This document shows, piece by piece, positions 22,642-34,500 of a stretch of DNA of 64,000 nt; the stretch's first letter is position 1, and each line of letters begins with the position of its first letter. Location of the stretch: contig JAJEKV010000034.1 of NCBI GenBank assembly GCA_021234155.1, positions 186,001-250,000 on the forward strand. Reading direction: 5' to 3'. Source of the DNA: Isoetes taiwanensis (Eukaryota > Streptophyta > Lycopodiopsida > Isoetales > Isoetaceae). Below the pieces are notes generated by a model, which was not told the DNA's origin, did not search any database, and saw only the letters and a program-made list of their open reading frames with translations. A program made the position numbers and the translations under genes.

Positions 22642-23547
22642 TTAGCTCAAGGCAAGCAATGGCAAGGTCTTGGTATACAAGCACAAGAGTAGATGTCTGG
22701 ATAGTTTATCTTCTTGTGACCCCGCCAAAGTTGATAAGGCACAAAATGCCCACCATGATGCCTCGGCCTCGGGGCGTAGGTCCAATGTAACAAAGAGGAT
22801 CGGGCCCTTCTTTGAATGTTGATAGAAAGAAGCGTGGGACATGGTTACAGGCCTTCTTCCCATGTGGAGGTAACCACTTCCTTGTCAATGTCCATGAGAC
22901 ATTTCCTCTTCCTTGGCTTCATGTTTCTCTTCCCGGACATGATCCTTTGTTTTCCAACAAGTCCTCTCTCCTTCCTCATCTGGTTCCATGGAAATATCAA
23001 CGCCATTAATATTAGGGATGTGGGTTCCCATAACGCATGAAAGCTTCGCATGAGGTTCCAATGGCTCCTTGCAACATTAGGCATAGCAGCCTCAGCAGGG
23101 GTATCCATTTAGCTCAATATCCTCCGGCCGGCAACAATAACCCATCAACCTCGTGGTGGAAACTCGATTAGGGGAGAAGTCAAAGAAGTCATCCGCATAA
23201 CAATACTAACACGCCATAGAGGACCTCCGGTCTTCCTTTTATGCTTGAGATTACGATGACACAATATATCCACATAATGTTTTCGGAGCGTAAGATATTC
23301 CCGCCCGCTGACATAGATTTTGGTATTGTGTCCAAGCAGGTAAGCTTGGATCTTCGCTTCTAGGTATTGGCATCTCCTCGACCAACTGCTCCCATCGCAC
23401 AAAGTCGCCTCGATCGATTAAGCTCATCATCCTCAAGGCGGTAACGCATCTTCCCGTTCTCCATGGGTATGTCCTCATCTTCCACATACTTTGGTCCATC
23501 AAGATGGCTAAAGCAAAGTGGACCTCAAAATAGATTTGATAATCCAA
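22642..23547 (-). pseudogene. Unrecognised acidic-tailed protein, fragmented copy
   Basis: Homologous to the longer open frame at 55,294-56,010. Here the frame is cut into pieces, with differences at CAG/CTG sites. See the entry at 54,991-56,010 for what can be read. Confidence 0.4.
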
Positions 23548-24000
23548 CTATATGGTGGGAGGATCCTTAGCCCAAATCGAATAATGCCACAGAGGACGTT
23601 GGAGGCATGCCGGTCACTCCCATCATCTATAGCAAGATTTCTTGGCTAAGATATAGTTGTGGAGGGTCTCGTATGTTGAAGGCACCGAGGAAGCATGTCT
23701 TGGATGTAGAACTCAAGAACCCGCATAGTCGGGATGTGCCTACATGTTGCTGATAAGATCTATATCCTGGAGCAAATAGGGATGGAGAAGCTCAAAGGAA
23801 CCTGGGGATCCCAATGTTCTCTCACTCCAGATACCATTGTTGGTGCTTAGAGAAATTGATGAAGCAAGAAGAAGAGAATAGAAGGAGCGAAGGTGCTTGG
23901 AGAAGAAGAAGAAAAGATTGAAAACTTTAAAAGTAAAAAGTAAGTTTAAATATGCTGATGTCAATGCCAACTACAGTTAACTCATCGTTATTTATTTTTT

Positions 24001-24042
24001 TACTACCACTACTACTGCTATTGCTATCGCTACTGCTACTTT
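24001..24042. repeat. Imperfect (TAC/TGC)n trinucleotide tract
   Basis: Runs of CTACTACTGCTATTGCTA type just downstream (minus-strand sense) of the histone-like pseudogene; repeated identically at 56,521-56,562. Confidence 0.8.
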
Positions 24043-24172
24043 AAATAAAACGGAACAAAAAATGTACACGAACGCTTATGCATGTACACAAGACTAAAAA
24101 GTTTTTATTTATAGCAAAAGAACATATATACAATAAGGTCTCAATATACAGAACAAAGGTATAATGCCCATG

Positions 24173-24531
24173 CTATCGATGATCCACTCGAGTTCTCTGG
24201 GCAAGGTGTAAATCCTTTGGCATTATCATGATGCGCTTGGCGTGAATGGCACAAAGGTTTGCATCACCAAAAAAAGCCACCAAGTAATCCTCTGTGGCTT
24301 CCTGCAAGGTGAGGATGGCATGGGTCTGGAACCTAAGGCTGGTCTTGAATTCCTGGGCAATTTCCCGAATCAACCATTGGAATGGAAGCTTGCGACATGA
24401 GCTCGGTGGACTTTCTAGTATTTCCAAATCTCCCTCAAGGCTATCATGCCAGATTTCCACTTGTGAGGTTTCTTCTTGGCTTCCAGTGGTTTGGGGAGCG
24501 TCTTACTTGCTGTAGGAGGGTGTCCAGCCAT
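24173..24531 (-). pseudogene. Histone H3 (H3.3-like) pseudogene, copy 1
   Basis: The minus strand encodes a histone-fold H3: [19 protein letters not shown], then [60 protein letters not shown], ending at a TAG. The His and Leu of THAIL sit at H3 positions 87 and 90, the residues that mark plant H3.3 rather than H3.1. Loop 1 has canonical H3 length, arguing against CENH3. The frame is intronless. It is broken by a TAG (expected CAG, Gln of KYQK) and two compensating small shifts before RKLPF. The tail ([20 protein letters not shown]) is shorter than that of H3 and lacks the ARKS motifs, so it is unlikely to be a functional core histone. It sits between two unrecognised minus-strand frames downstream of an LTR/primer site. 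Confidence 0.85.
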
Positions 24532-24745
24532 GTTGACCTGAGCTTGGCATTGACTAGAAGATGTGGCCTGCCGATCCCGCCTACCTAATTTGGAGGCACT
24601 CCTTATAGTTACCTCCCAACCCAGCGCAATACTTTTCTCCTTCATTTAATCATAGGTGGCCCAAGTTAGTCGACATCCCCGCCATTTGATTTTCAGTGCA
24701 CTTTACGCTTTCTCTACGTAACGTATTTCTAGGGCTTGACGGACT

Positions 24746-25318
24746 TCAATCCTCCCGAGCAGCATCTCGGTGATGTAATTGCCGAAAGCATGGGCCGCCA
24801 TTTCTAGCCCAATGGACTGTTGGAGCTTGGGAGTGATGTAATCGGGAAATTGTCCCATAAGAAACTCGAAGTCTCCTCATCCTTATAGTACAAGGGTAAG
24901 GAAAGAGGGCATCCTTCAATGATAGCCTCCCCTTTTCAAATAAACATATCGCACCCCTATCCCTTGGATCTCCATTAGCCATTTCTTTGAGCATCCCCAC
25001 CTATGGCCAAGTCCATAACCCCTATAGCGCCTACCCCGTGGCTTTCTCATCACTATTGGTCACGTACTCGTGACGATAGTACTTAGTGAGCGCCGTGGCT
25101 TGGTATGGTTGCTCCACAAGGGTATATGCCTCATCAACAATGTTGAGCTTGAGCAAGAACCTCTCCATCGTGGAAGAGGGGTAAGGTATCCCCCCTCCCA
25201 TTGTGAAGTGTTGGACCAACTGATTGAGAAGGAGTTCGATCTTCTCGGGATCTCCAAAGAAGGTTGCTTCCCAAGCTCGAAAAGTCCGTGGCAGGTCAAA
25301 CTCGGCTATGGGGAGCAA
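24746..25318 (-). pseudogene. Unrecognised frame downstream of a primer-binding site, fragmented copy
   Basis: Homologous to the frame at 57,190-57,825, here in pieces. Recognisable parts include GDPEKIELLLNQLVQHF, ERFLLKLNIVDEAYTLVEQPYQ and EMANGDPRDRGA. It lies about 600 bases downstream (minus sense) of the primer-binding-site-like sequence, where gag is expected in an LTR element, but I cannot assign a gag domain. Confidence 0.4.
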
Positions 25319-25448
25319 GCTTGGATTCTCGTGGTCGTGGCGACCGGGGAGGCAAGAAGAAGCACTAAAAGATCAAAAGAAAAGTTATTTAAAAAACAAT
25401 TGTGAATCCTAATTTTTTTTTTACAAGCATATAATATATTCTTTTCTA

Positions 25449-25488
25449 CGACACAATTTTTTTATACGATAGGTATACTGTTGTGTCG
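25449..25488. repeat. Nested hairpin in the minus-strand element leader
   Basis: Outer stem CGACACAA/TTGTGTCG (8 bp) with an inner stem TATAC/GTATA (+ strand 25,463-25,478). The second copy at 57,985-58,024 differs by one loop base (T versus C). Confidence 0.7.
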
Positions 25489-25906
25489 AGGAAGTTTTGG
25501 CCTTCTAGAATTAAATTCTAAATACCTATTTTCCTGTTGACGCCTCACTTAAGCAAATGCTAAAAATCTTCTTCCTTGGGTGCCTCCCGATGGGGCTTCT
25601 AAAGGATTTTAGTCAATTTAAGCGTCCTCTATGCAAAGATGCAAAGAATCGCCTCCATCCCAGATCTTTCTATGAAAAGTTATAGCCTCTGAGATCAAGG
25701 AACCTTGTTCTACCAAAACGCAAACAGGGCCCAACTCTTACATCCTACAATTTACTTCCTATTTTTTTCATTTTTCACATACTTAAGCTAAATGGCATAA
25801 TACCTAAGGATTTAGAGTAATTTTCTACGTTAGAGATCCCTACCAACTAATCAATCTAACGAATTAGAACTTGGTCAGGGCTATGATCCGGGTCTACCAA
25901 GATTAT

Positions 25907-25919
25907 GGCTTTGATACCA
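25907..25919 (-). other. Primer-binding-site-like sequence for initiator Met tRNA (minus strand)
   Basis: The minus strand reads TGGTATCAAAGCC, one base off the usual plant TGGTATCAGAGCC complementary to the 3' end of tRNA-iMet. It is one base away from an LTR-type terminus (minus-strand ...GAGCGTCACA, 25,921 on). It defines a minus-strand LTR element whose LTR lies to the right and whose internal region lies to the left. Confidence 0.7.
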
Positions 25920-25920
25920 T

Positions 25921-27160
25921 TGTGACGCTCCTCGAACCTATACAATGCTCCCATCGTATAAATACGAGAAATTCCCTTCCCATGGCAACTCAATCACCAC
26001 GGAAAGGCCTCCATCTGACTCGGACCACTTGTGATGGGCAAGTGTCGGGTAAAAGACACCGAGGTGTCATTTCCCCGCCTTCTATGGGAAATCCTACATA
26101 GCTTTACATACATACATATTAGCATCAATCAACAATATATATAATAATATGCCACCACGAAGGGTGGCCCATCCATCAAAAAAGTAGTCATCATAACATC
26201 AATATACATAACAAATGCATCAAAAATGAAGGTTCTACCATGGGCTCAAAATCAAGGATGTCAACTGACGGTCAGGGCCTCCGAATATCAACAGACAGAG
26301 TCATGGCAATGGCATTCTGGCATAGAACAATGATTAGCTGGTTCACTCATCGCCCCTCACATTGCACACTTTGGGATAGGTTAGAACATGCTAGGGCATG
26401 AATGTAGCCTTCGATTGCATTTCTTGAATTCACCCTATGAGACTACTCCGGATTGCATTTTCCTTAGTCCGATGAGGCCGGGGATAGAGATAAATCCCCT
26501 TTACCCCCCTAAATCTATAGATCGGCCCACCGCACCCTAGCTGCAGAGGGGGCATCCGGGCGTTACCGGTGACCTAGGAGGTGTTAGACCTGCACCGCCC
26601 ACTGGCGGTGACCAACTAAGCGAGTTAGCACATTATAGGTGCCCAATCGCCGCTTTAGCAAGGCCCCACCTCCACTTCACCATTATTGGAAAAAATTTGT
26701 GGTCTCCTATGGACCCTAAGAGAAAATAAATTTATTTTTCTTTTTATATGCACGTCATACCATCTCATCCCTTTTAGCTATTAATATAGAGAGGGGGAAT
26801 ATCTTTAATTATATAATAATAGCATATCTAAGATATATGCCACATGCATTATAGGTCAATTTAGATGCTTGTAAAAGCTTTATGGAATTTTTAGAGGTTT
26901 ATTTCAGGATACATGCCCGGCTCATGCAAGAATGCCGACATCGTGCCCGAAAGTTAGTGTTCCCATCGTAAAAGTGGAGGTAATTGTCTTTGGATCTACT
27001 CTCGTAATGCTCGTCTATTAAACGAAGGAAGCTAAGGGATCCAATTCTAGAATTTGAATTTGAATTTCAAATTGTACACAACACTTTCCACACAGAAACT
27101 AATTGGCATATAAAAGACTAGTAATGGTGCCCAGCGTTGCTGGGCATAAGTTGAGGGGTT
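25921..27160 (-). mobile_element. 5' LTR of a minus-strand LTR element (outer end not defined)
   Basis: On the + strand it starts TGTGACGCTCC beside the primer-binding-site-like sequence, so it is the inner edge of a 5' LTR read on the minus strand. TATAAATAC near 25,955 and a GACACCGAGGTGTC palindrome near 26,056 lie within. I could not find the outer terminus, a target duplication or the partner LTR; the right bound given is a guess. Confidence 0.45.
27128..27146. repeat. Perfect 8-bp hairpin TGCCCAGC-GTT-GCTGGGCA
   Basis: GC-rich stem with a 3-nt loop in otherwise AT-rich sequence; preserved at 59,654-59,672. Confidence 0.8.
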
Positions 27161-28239
27161 GTGAATGTTGGGATGCAGCATGCAGTAATAATCCAAGTTT
27201 GTATCCTTTTATTATAACAAAACATTCCAAAGGCTTAATAACAATTAAAAAAAAAAACCTAGCTCCTTCATATTAGATAGTGTTGAATCAACTTAAGTTT
27301 ATCTCTATTTGCTTTTTATGTTTCATTCGATGTTAAAAGTCCACGCTTTTGTTTTTATTCATGATAAAGTCGAATTCAATTGAATATCATGGAATATGAG
27401 TGGGACTGCCTAATTCAAGATATCCATATAGTATATGGACCATGCATAACTCTTATGAGAAATACAAAATGATTATCTATTTCTAAAGGGTTTTTTTTAG
27501 GACAACTGAAGAATTGGAGTTGGTTTCAATTGCAGTAGTTAAAAGGAACAGAATATATGGTTGATATACAAAACCACTGAGGATTATTGGAGTCATCTCT
27601 TCATTTCTAGAAGTTTGCAAACACCAGGAAGCAAGTCACCAAGAACAACAAACTGACAACATCTAGATATATTAGAGAAGCATTTCGTACCAGGCAGCAC
27701 CGTGCAATTCTCAACTTTCCTCATAACCCCCATATCATATTTCCTGTCTTGTTGGTCCTTTGTTGCTCTAGAAAAGAATAGAGTTCTGAACACTTGAGAG
27801 GCCAATGTATCCCAGAAATGTTAGACTTCACTTCAATTACCAGCACTTGGACTTTGAAAAATTATTCAATGTCCAGAATGAATTCAATCTGCTCTGTACA
27901 AAGCTTGGCAAAGAGTATTAGATAGATGTTCCTCTGCTCTGTACAAAAAGCAAGCAAGAACGAAAATTATTATTGGTTCTCAACGATTAAAACCAACTAA
28001 ATAAACAAAAGCAACAAAGCCAAGAGAGCCAACCTGATAATGTGACAGCAATAATAATAATAGATGCATTTTTACGCTCAAGTGTGATTGTCATTTTAAC
28101 ATATTTGTCAACATATTTTGTATAATAGCCTTGTGCATATGCAAGCGAGGAAAAGCACTTTCGGTGTAATTTGAACCAACTCCAATATATTTTGCAACTA
28201 TGACATACAAAACCTATTTCTCAACAACTCGATTTTGAA
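27160..28239. other. AT-rich stretch without recognised features
   Basis: No open frame of note and no motif recognised; repeated at about 59,690-60,750. Confidence 0.6.
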
Positions 28240-29229
28240 TTATTGGGGTACATTTGATGGGTTTCTCATGGTGTGTGACTTACTTGTTTCAATTTGCTTA
28301 AGTACACAGCATGTGTGTAGCAAGGAAGGTTTATGCATTAAAATAAGGTAAGATTTCACCCTCAAACAATCTATAAATTGTCCCATTATTTTTTTTTGCC
28401 TTTTCATGCGAGTAGAGCATGATGACATTGATTTGCTTTCGGTTCTTTTAACATTCCACTGCTTTTCATATATGATTTCAATCCTGCAAAAAATTGGTAT
28501 TGCTTTTGTTGACAAATCTTGACAAAGGGTTTTCTTCCTTTTCTAGTTCTTTTTTTCTCGGGGATACCATTGAAAAGACATCATGGCATGGGAGAAAAGG
28601 GCTCCAACGTTGCCAAAAAACGATGAAGATTCTACATGGAGTAAAGATATTAGAATGACTCGAGAATCCAAGACTCCCCAAATAATGAAAACTTTATTTT
28701 TCCTTAAGTGCGTCATAAGTTACAAGTTGAGTATTCCATATTATAAGTAGAACCATGTCATGGGACTCATCAAATTCCATTCTATGTTTTGCATGGGGTC
28801 AAAAAGTGCGGTGATAATAATAAACTTGCTCTTTCCTCTTCATTGGGGGTGATTTTTGGTATAATGTCTACAATGTGATGCTGCGGGAAAATTGCAAAGG
28901 CAGCTCCAAATTTAAGTTTACATCACTATTGCCGGTGGTGAAAATGATATTGCCAAAGAACTAATAGAAGGAAATAGGTTACAACCGCCATTTTTTAGGA
29001 GGGTCGAGGCTGTCAAGTTGGCATTAATAGGCACACCGCAAAAGAAAAACAGGATCATCAGCATAGATTAAGCACAAAGGAAGAGGGAAAATGCGGGGAC
29101 GGGGAAAAAAATCTGCTTACTTGGATAAATATTGACATTGGCCAAGACTGCAATTAGAAAACAAATAACTAAGCAACTTATTGATATATGATTACCATGC
29201 AAATAACCTTGGAAGAGAAAAGAACACAT

Positions 29230-29709
29230 CTTGGGATCAATGGTGGTAAGAGTAGCAACTCGAGCAAAATCGGGGAGCCAGTTGCCTTCATGTTCTTTTG
29301 ATAGTAGTTGTTGAATGCATAAGAAGCATGGCGCCAATACTATCGGAAAATAGCAACTCTTTCCGGTGAATAAGCGCGAGCAATCTGCGCCTCCTTGACC
29401 ACATACATAATCAAGAGAAAGGCGACCCAAAATTTGTTGGAGCTAATCCTTTGTTTGGCAATGCACCAAGTTCTCCACCGGAGAAAATGTTAACCCCTAG
29501 TAGCCCCTGTTCCCGTGGTATCAAGAGTATAAATAGGTGTTTGGTGCGGATAATAAAAAATACCATAGTTCTTCTCGTATAGGTCGCCACCATCTTCGTT
29601 GAAGATCCTCGTGATACATAAGTGTTAATAGCAATTCTATGCTTGGCCGATGAAGAACACTCCGGTTCATCTCGAAACGCAAGGCTGCAAGATCCATGGC
29701 CGGGAACAT
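29230..29709 (-). pseudogene. GH17 C-terminus plus X8 (CBM43) domain gene fragment, copy 1
   Basis: The minus strand, read across small frameshifts, gives NEDGGDLYEKNYGIFY..QTPIYTLDTTGTGATRG, the C-terminal end of a GH17 glucan endo-1,3-beta-glucosidase. It is followed by TWCIAKQ, a DYVCGQGGADCS segment, CYF, a YYQKN-type stretch and ATLTTIDP, the X8 carbohydrate-binding domain. Such proteins act at the cell wall or plasmodesmata on callose. The domain ends at IDP where a splice donor is plausible (copy 2 suggests AG|GTATGTG). The catalytic barrel was not found upstream, so this is a gene fragment or the visible last exons. Frameshifts sit at CAG/CTG sites and may be artefacts. Copy 2 at 61,735-62,215 reads better. 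Confidence 0.75.
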
Positions 29710-29795
29710 GATCCAGCAGTTTTTCGGGTCGAACCTTAAAAATCTAAAACCGTCCTCAATCTAGCCCTAGATCTAAAACCGTCAGATCTAGACAT

Positions 29796-30500
29796 TTGCC
29801 GCTTGAAAGTGCTCATGATAAAAATTTTATAAATAGGATGAGGAGTCTAGATGTAGAATTTTTCTTTTATATGACTTATGGCTCAGGGGTAGAATCAATT
29901 CAAGCCTATGCTCAAACAAGTCCAATAAAAAGGGGTGCCTTGCTTAAGGATGTGGATGCAAATTTTACTACGCATGTCCTAATGCAAAAAATGTCGATCT
30001 ATGGTGTAAGGAGAAATCTATCCATGTAATCCTCTAAAAAGGTAGAGACATCCAAATTTTAGTTTAGTTTCGAGTTTGGTTATATTTGCTTGTGAATGAG
30101 AAAGGAAGATTGCTTGGTTGTGTGTGAGAGCATGATCCCGGTACAATCGACAATTGACATTTCATCTTAACAAGCTGAATTTAGAAAAAAGTGGAAGAGA
30201 GCAATAATACAATTAGCTGCTTATAAAAGAGGTTTGAGCAGTTGGAGCAAGCTAAATTTCCCATGGAATTTGTGATCAAACAACAGCAAAATGAAAGTTG
30301 CATTTTGAAATCTGAAGCTAAGAAACATAAGAGGCGGTTGCTCATTGGAGAGTAGGTTAAAAAAGGCTTAAAGAAGATTTCACCCCGCGGAGTGAAAAAA
30401 AGATTTAAAGCCAATTGAGCAACTAAATTTCAGGTGTGGGAGCTAAGAGGAGAATTTATGCGGTACCAAGTGCTCCATACTAATAAAAGGAAAGGAATAA
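29796..30500 (+). pseudogene. Two unrecognised short frames, copy 1
   Basis: Homologous to 62,340-63,018. The first (29,796-30,029) is partly open here; the second, a basic KSEAKKHKRR coiled-coil-like stretch at about 30,240-30,500, is frameshifted. No family recognised. Confidence 0.3.
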
Positions 30501-31503
30501 TACTGTGAAGAGAATGTAGGTGAGTTCTCAAAAGATTTAATTTATTGGTAGAAAAAAAAGCTTGCCGTGAACATCTAACACCGTCTTTCAATCAAAGTCC
30601 TATAGATCTCTTTCCCAAGTCGATCTTTGCATGTTGTTAAGATCATTCAATCTAAAATTTAGCGCCCATTACCTTAAGGCTCTTGAATCAATCTCAACCC
30701 GGCTTACCAACTCCTTTTGCTGAATAATGGTACTTGTAAAATCAAATGCCTTTTGCATGCAGGTCAGACATTGAGTAGTCTTCAAACAATAAATCCTCCC
30801 AAATCGATTTGGGGCAGAATTGGAGTTGGAGATCCACTTGATTGCCTCCCCGTGATGGGCAAGTAGAAGCCGGCCAAGGAGTTGGTCCAGATGGCCTCCA
30901 CCTTATCAGGAAATTATACTAATTAATCATAAATAGCTAGGCATTTAGTTATTAATTAGCTTAATTATGGCATTTTAGCATAGCTAACTTAAACCCTTTT
31001 AGTTAATCCATAATGGCTCCAAAATACCTACGGTGATATATCATGGTATTTATACGTATCTTTGTATGAATATGTTGAACATCACAACAAGGATGAGAAG
31101 CAAGAAGAATCAAGCAAGGAGGAAAGCAAAGTGGGCGCAAAATGACAGTTATTACGTGCTGCCCCTCGAAGCGGGGAGATATTAAAGTGATGATTGTGGC
31201 GAGCAAATGGTTTTAACCGTACGCCACGTTAGTGACCAGACCAGACAATACCATGTACATGATAAAATTTATTAAGTATATTTAATAAGTTACTGGGTTA
31301 ATAGGTTAATAAGTTATTGCTCTAGTGGCAATGTCTTTTCTGTTTTAGGTTGCCCCTATGGGGGGCAAGCCCTTGTTGAGGAAACCGGTGCTCGCTTCTT
31401 GCTGAGGCTGCAGCATTAGTCCCCATGTCATCGTTGCCCCAGCGTTTTGCCGCATATTCATACAGGGGGAAAGGCCGATCAGACACACAGATTATTGCCC
31501 TTC
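30501..31503. other. Right part of duplicated segment, no gene recognised
   Basis: Contains AT-rich ATTAATTAGC repeats near 30,915-30,965 and a GATGAGAAGCAAGAAGAATC stretch near 31,090. A 60-codon + frame from 31,425 (MSSLPQRFAAYSYRGKGR) crosses the point to which the second copy is visible. No function assigned. Confidence 0.5.
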
Positions 31504-34500
31504 AGTTCAGCACTCAGTCAGCAGAAGAAGCTCCCTTATTTTTCCTTGATTCATCTTGCTTCCTGAATTATGGCTGCTCCGGCAATGGCACCTGCCGTAG
31601 CTTCTAACCCACATTGCCAGTTCCCCCATTTGTCGACTTTTCGTAGCCATCCTGCCTTAGATTTCGTGGTGCCCATTAAAAAATAGCGACTTGGGTATCA
31701 GAATATTCTTTGAGCCCCAATGTTTTGATTAAGGATGGCAAAGGGGCATGCCAGAACTCTGTGTGTGAGAAGTCTAAGGGATGTATCAGAAATCACTGTG
31801 CTAGACAGAAACAGATTTGGAAACACAACTTTGGGAAGTACCTAACCTTCAACAGGAGCCAACTTGTGTCATGGGTTTGGTGGCTCGTCTCTGGCATCCA
31901 AGGACAGAATGAAAGAGGTGGCTAATTTGATTTCCAGCTTTCCAAATGAGAGAGGCCTGTGATTGTATTATCGGCTATGGGAAAGACGACTAACAATCTT
32001 CTCAAGGTAAATAAGCATCTTATATCGTACCAAAGCTTAACCCGTTATATGAAATGATGATATGGACCTACATTTTTGTTTCTTTTTGAGTTTGCAAGTA
32101 TTTTGTCGCTTGTCAACATGACATCTTTTGCACTCGATTTAGCCTGAGATTATCTGTTTCTAGAGATAAACAAGACCATTCTACCTATTTCATGGGCTGG
32201 AGCTACCGTAATTAACTGTGGAGTTGGGAATTCCTGTACAATTGGGAACTTCATGTTGTGAAGGATCTACACTTACGGTGATTTACTTTCGATGAGTTTT
32301 ATCATCACGCTCATGTTGCCAGCATGTTGCCTTGTTGATATTGTTTGTAATCAATCTGAAGTATCGGGGTAGTTTTCTTACTTTATGATTAGTTGATGCT
32401 GCGGCCCCCTGATGGCGGATGATGACATCCATCGCCGATGGGATAGGGGGCCGTGAAACTAGAAGTGTCAGTACTATGACGAGCTTGGGATTAGTGTCAT
32501 GTAATTTCGTGTAAGTTCCATGGTTTAAAAGTTTCGAACATCCTAACCGCTTCAAGGTGTTTTTGGAATCCCAACACAATCAGATATAGGTCCTATCAAG
32601 AGTTGGAAGGGCTTCTGAAGGCATTTCTTGATGAAAGAGTTAACAAAACCGCATTCGGGTTGGATTATTTGTTTCTTTTGGTGAGCTAATGTCTTCAAGA
32701 ATTTTTGCAGATATTTGAACAAGCTTTGACCAAGTCAAAGCAGGTCTTTAATCTAAATGCATAGAAACGTTATGATTATAATGTCTTTGTGACTCACATC
32801 GGAAGGCTTTTTAGTATGATGCACCAGATATGATTTGTTACCACAAGATGATTTTATGAATGCCGCATATCCTCAAGATGCTTAACCCTTTAGCAAAGGC
32901 ATTACTTGATAACCGAATAATATGAAACCGCAATTGGCACCCACCGGATTCTTGGGAAGGTATTATTTATCGAAATTAATGGAAAAGTTATATGTATCAG
33001 AGGGTAGTTCAAATTCATCAGCTTTACTAATCCAGACATGGAAAGAACACGTGCAATAACCACCCTAGTGGAGAGGTGGAAGTGATTTAACCGCAATCTT
33101 TAGGGAGAGCCTGGGCTAAGGGAACCAGGTGTAAGTTCCTAATGGCTGCTCACGCATCTCATCCCATTTCGCCGACTAAAGCTTTACCTTTTAGGTCCGG
33201 AAAGATGTAGATGGCGTATCTCGGGTGATCCAAATATATATTCAAATGCATTGCGATTGCCATTTCTAACTTTTGATGAAGCTTTAACTTGTATACTTCT
33301 GGGTGCTCGTGTACAAGCATATACTTTTTTCTCTCTACATATTCAGCTTTTTCTTTCTTCTTCTTCTTTTTGCTAATTTAAACCGTCAATAGGTTTGCAC
33401 CCTCAGAATCAATGAGGCCAACAAAGAGAGGCAAATATCTGTCCAGGTCAAGAATTCCTTACAAAACCCTTTGCAGCCGGGACACTTATAACAAAACAAG
33501 AGACTTGGAGCAAGGTTTGTTTTTTCGTAATGGTACCAATCCACATACCTGATGCCTTATTTTAAATCATACCACTTCTTTACAAGATTGTACTCAAGTC
33601 CAACGTGACATCATGGATATTATAAACACCCGCATATTGGGGCATTGGGGATTTGATTTGCAAAGGTATGGTCCGCTTGGCTTTGCAAATATTCCATTCA
33701 TCTACCTAGGAAAGAAAAACGAATGGCAATACGAAAAGACAATAAAGGCTTTATGTTTGCGGCCAAGAATGATTGCACATGCTTAGCTAGCTTTGGTGAT
33801 GACAAATGACAAACAAGAAGTGTAAAAGAAAAAATTTATATCAAAATGCCAGATGGCAAACATGGGAGAATGCTATTAAATGCAGAAATACATGGTCTTC
33901 CTGGCTAACTATTCTCAAATGTAATGACAGCAAAATTGTTCTTTAAAAAACAGTTCAAATCCGTTTTATGTTTTCCAGGTTTTCAAGTCTCTTTCAGAGC
34001 TCTTAAGTATATCCGATGCTTGCTGCAACAAGTGAAGTCAAGATCTCATTGGACTCGATCCAATCAAAACTTGGGGACAGAGTTTGTTCCATCTTGTAGT
34101 AATAATTTAGGTGTTCTCTTTGGTGCTGTTTGTTCTATAACATGGGTGTGGTTGGTAGAATTGATGCAAACCACACTTGCAATTTAAGGGAAAAGCTCAG
34201 AGTTTGCACTTGTTAGAGTACTAGAGGGAGATCAATATTTCTTTAGGAATGTCCAAAGATCTTCCTTCATTCCGAGAAGGTACATCCTTATTGTTATTGT
34301 TTGTTACTTGTATATTATTTGTATAGATATATAAAATTTGCTTATGCAGCGCTTTAAGGTTTTCAATCCCTGTGGGTTAATGTGCAAATGATCTCACAAG
34401 GTGTTTCAAAGGTTAGTTACCCCCAAAGATTTTTGGTATCTATCATCCATTTTAAGTAGTATATGAGCCCCTTAGTTACAGTCAACATATATCGGTTGTA

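Noticed and set aside
24173-24531. Possibility that the H3-like sequence is a centromeric CENH3
   Set aside because: Loop 1 has canonical H3 length and NLCAIHAKR...MPKD follows H3.3 closely. TEDYLV alone is not enough for CENH3.
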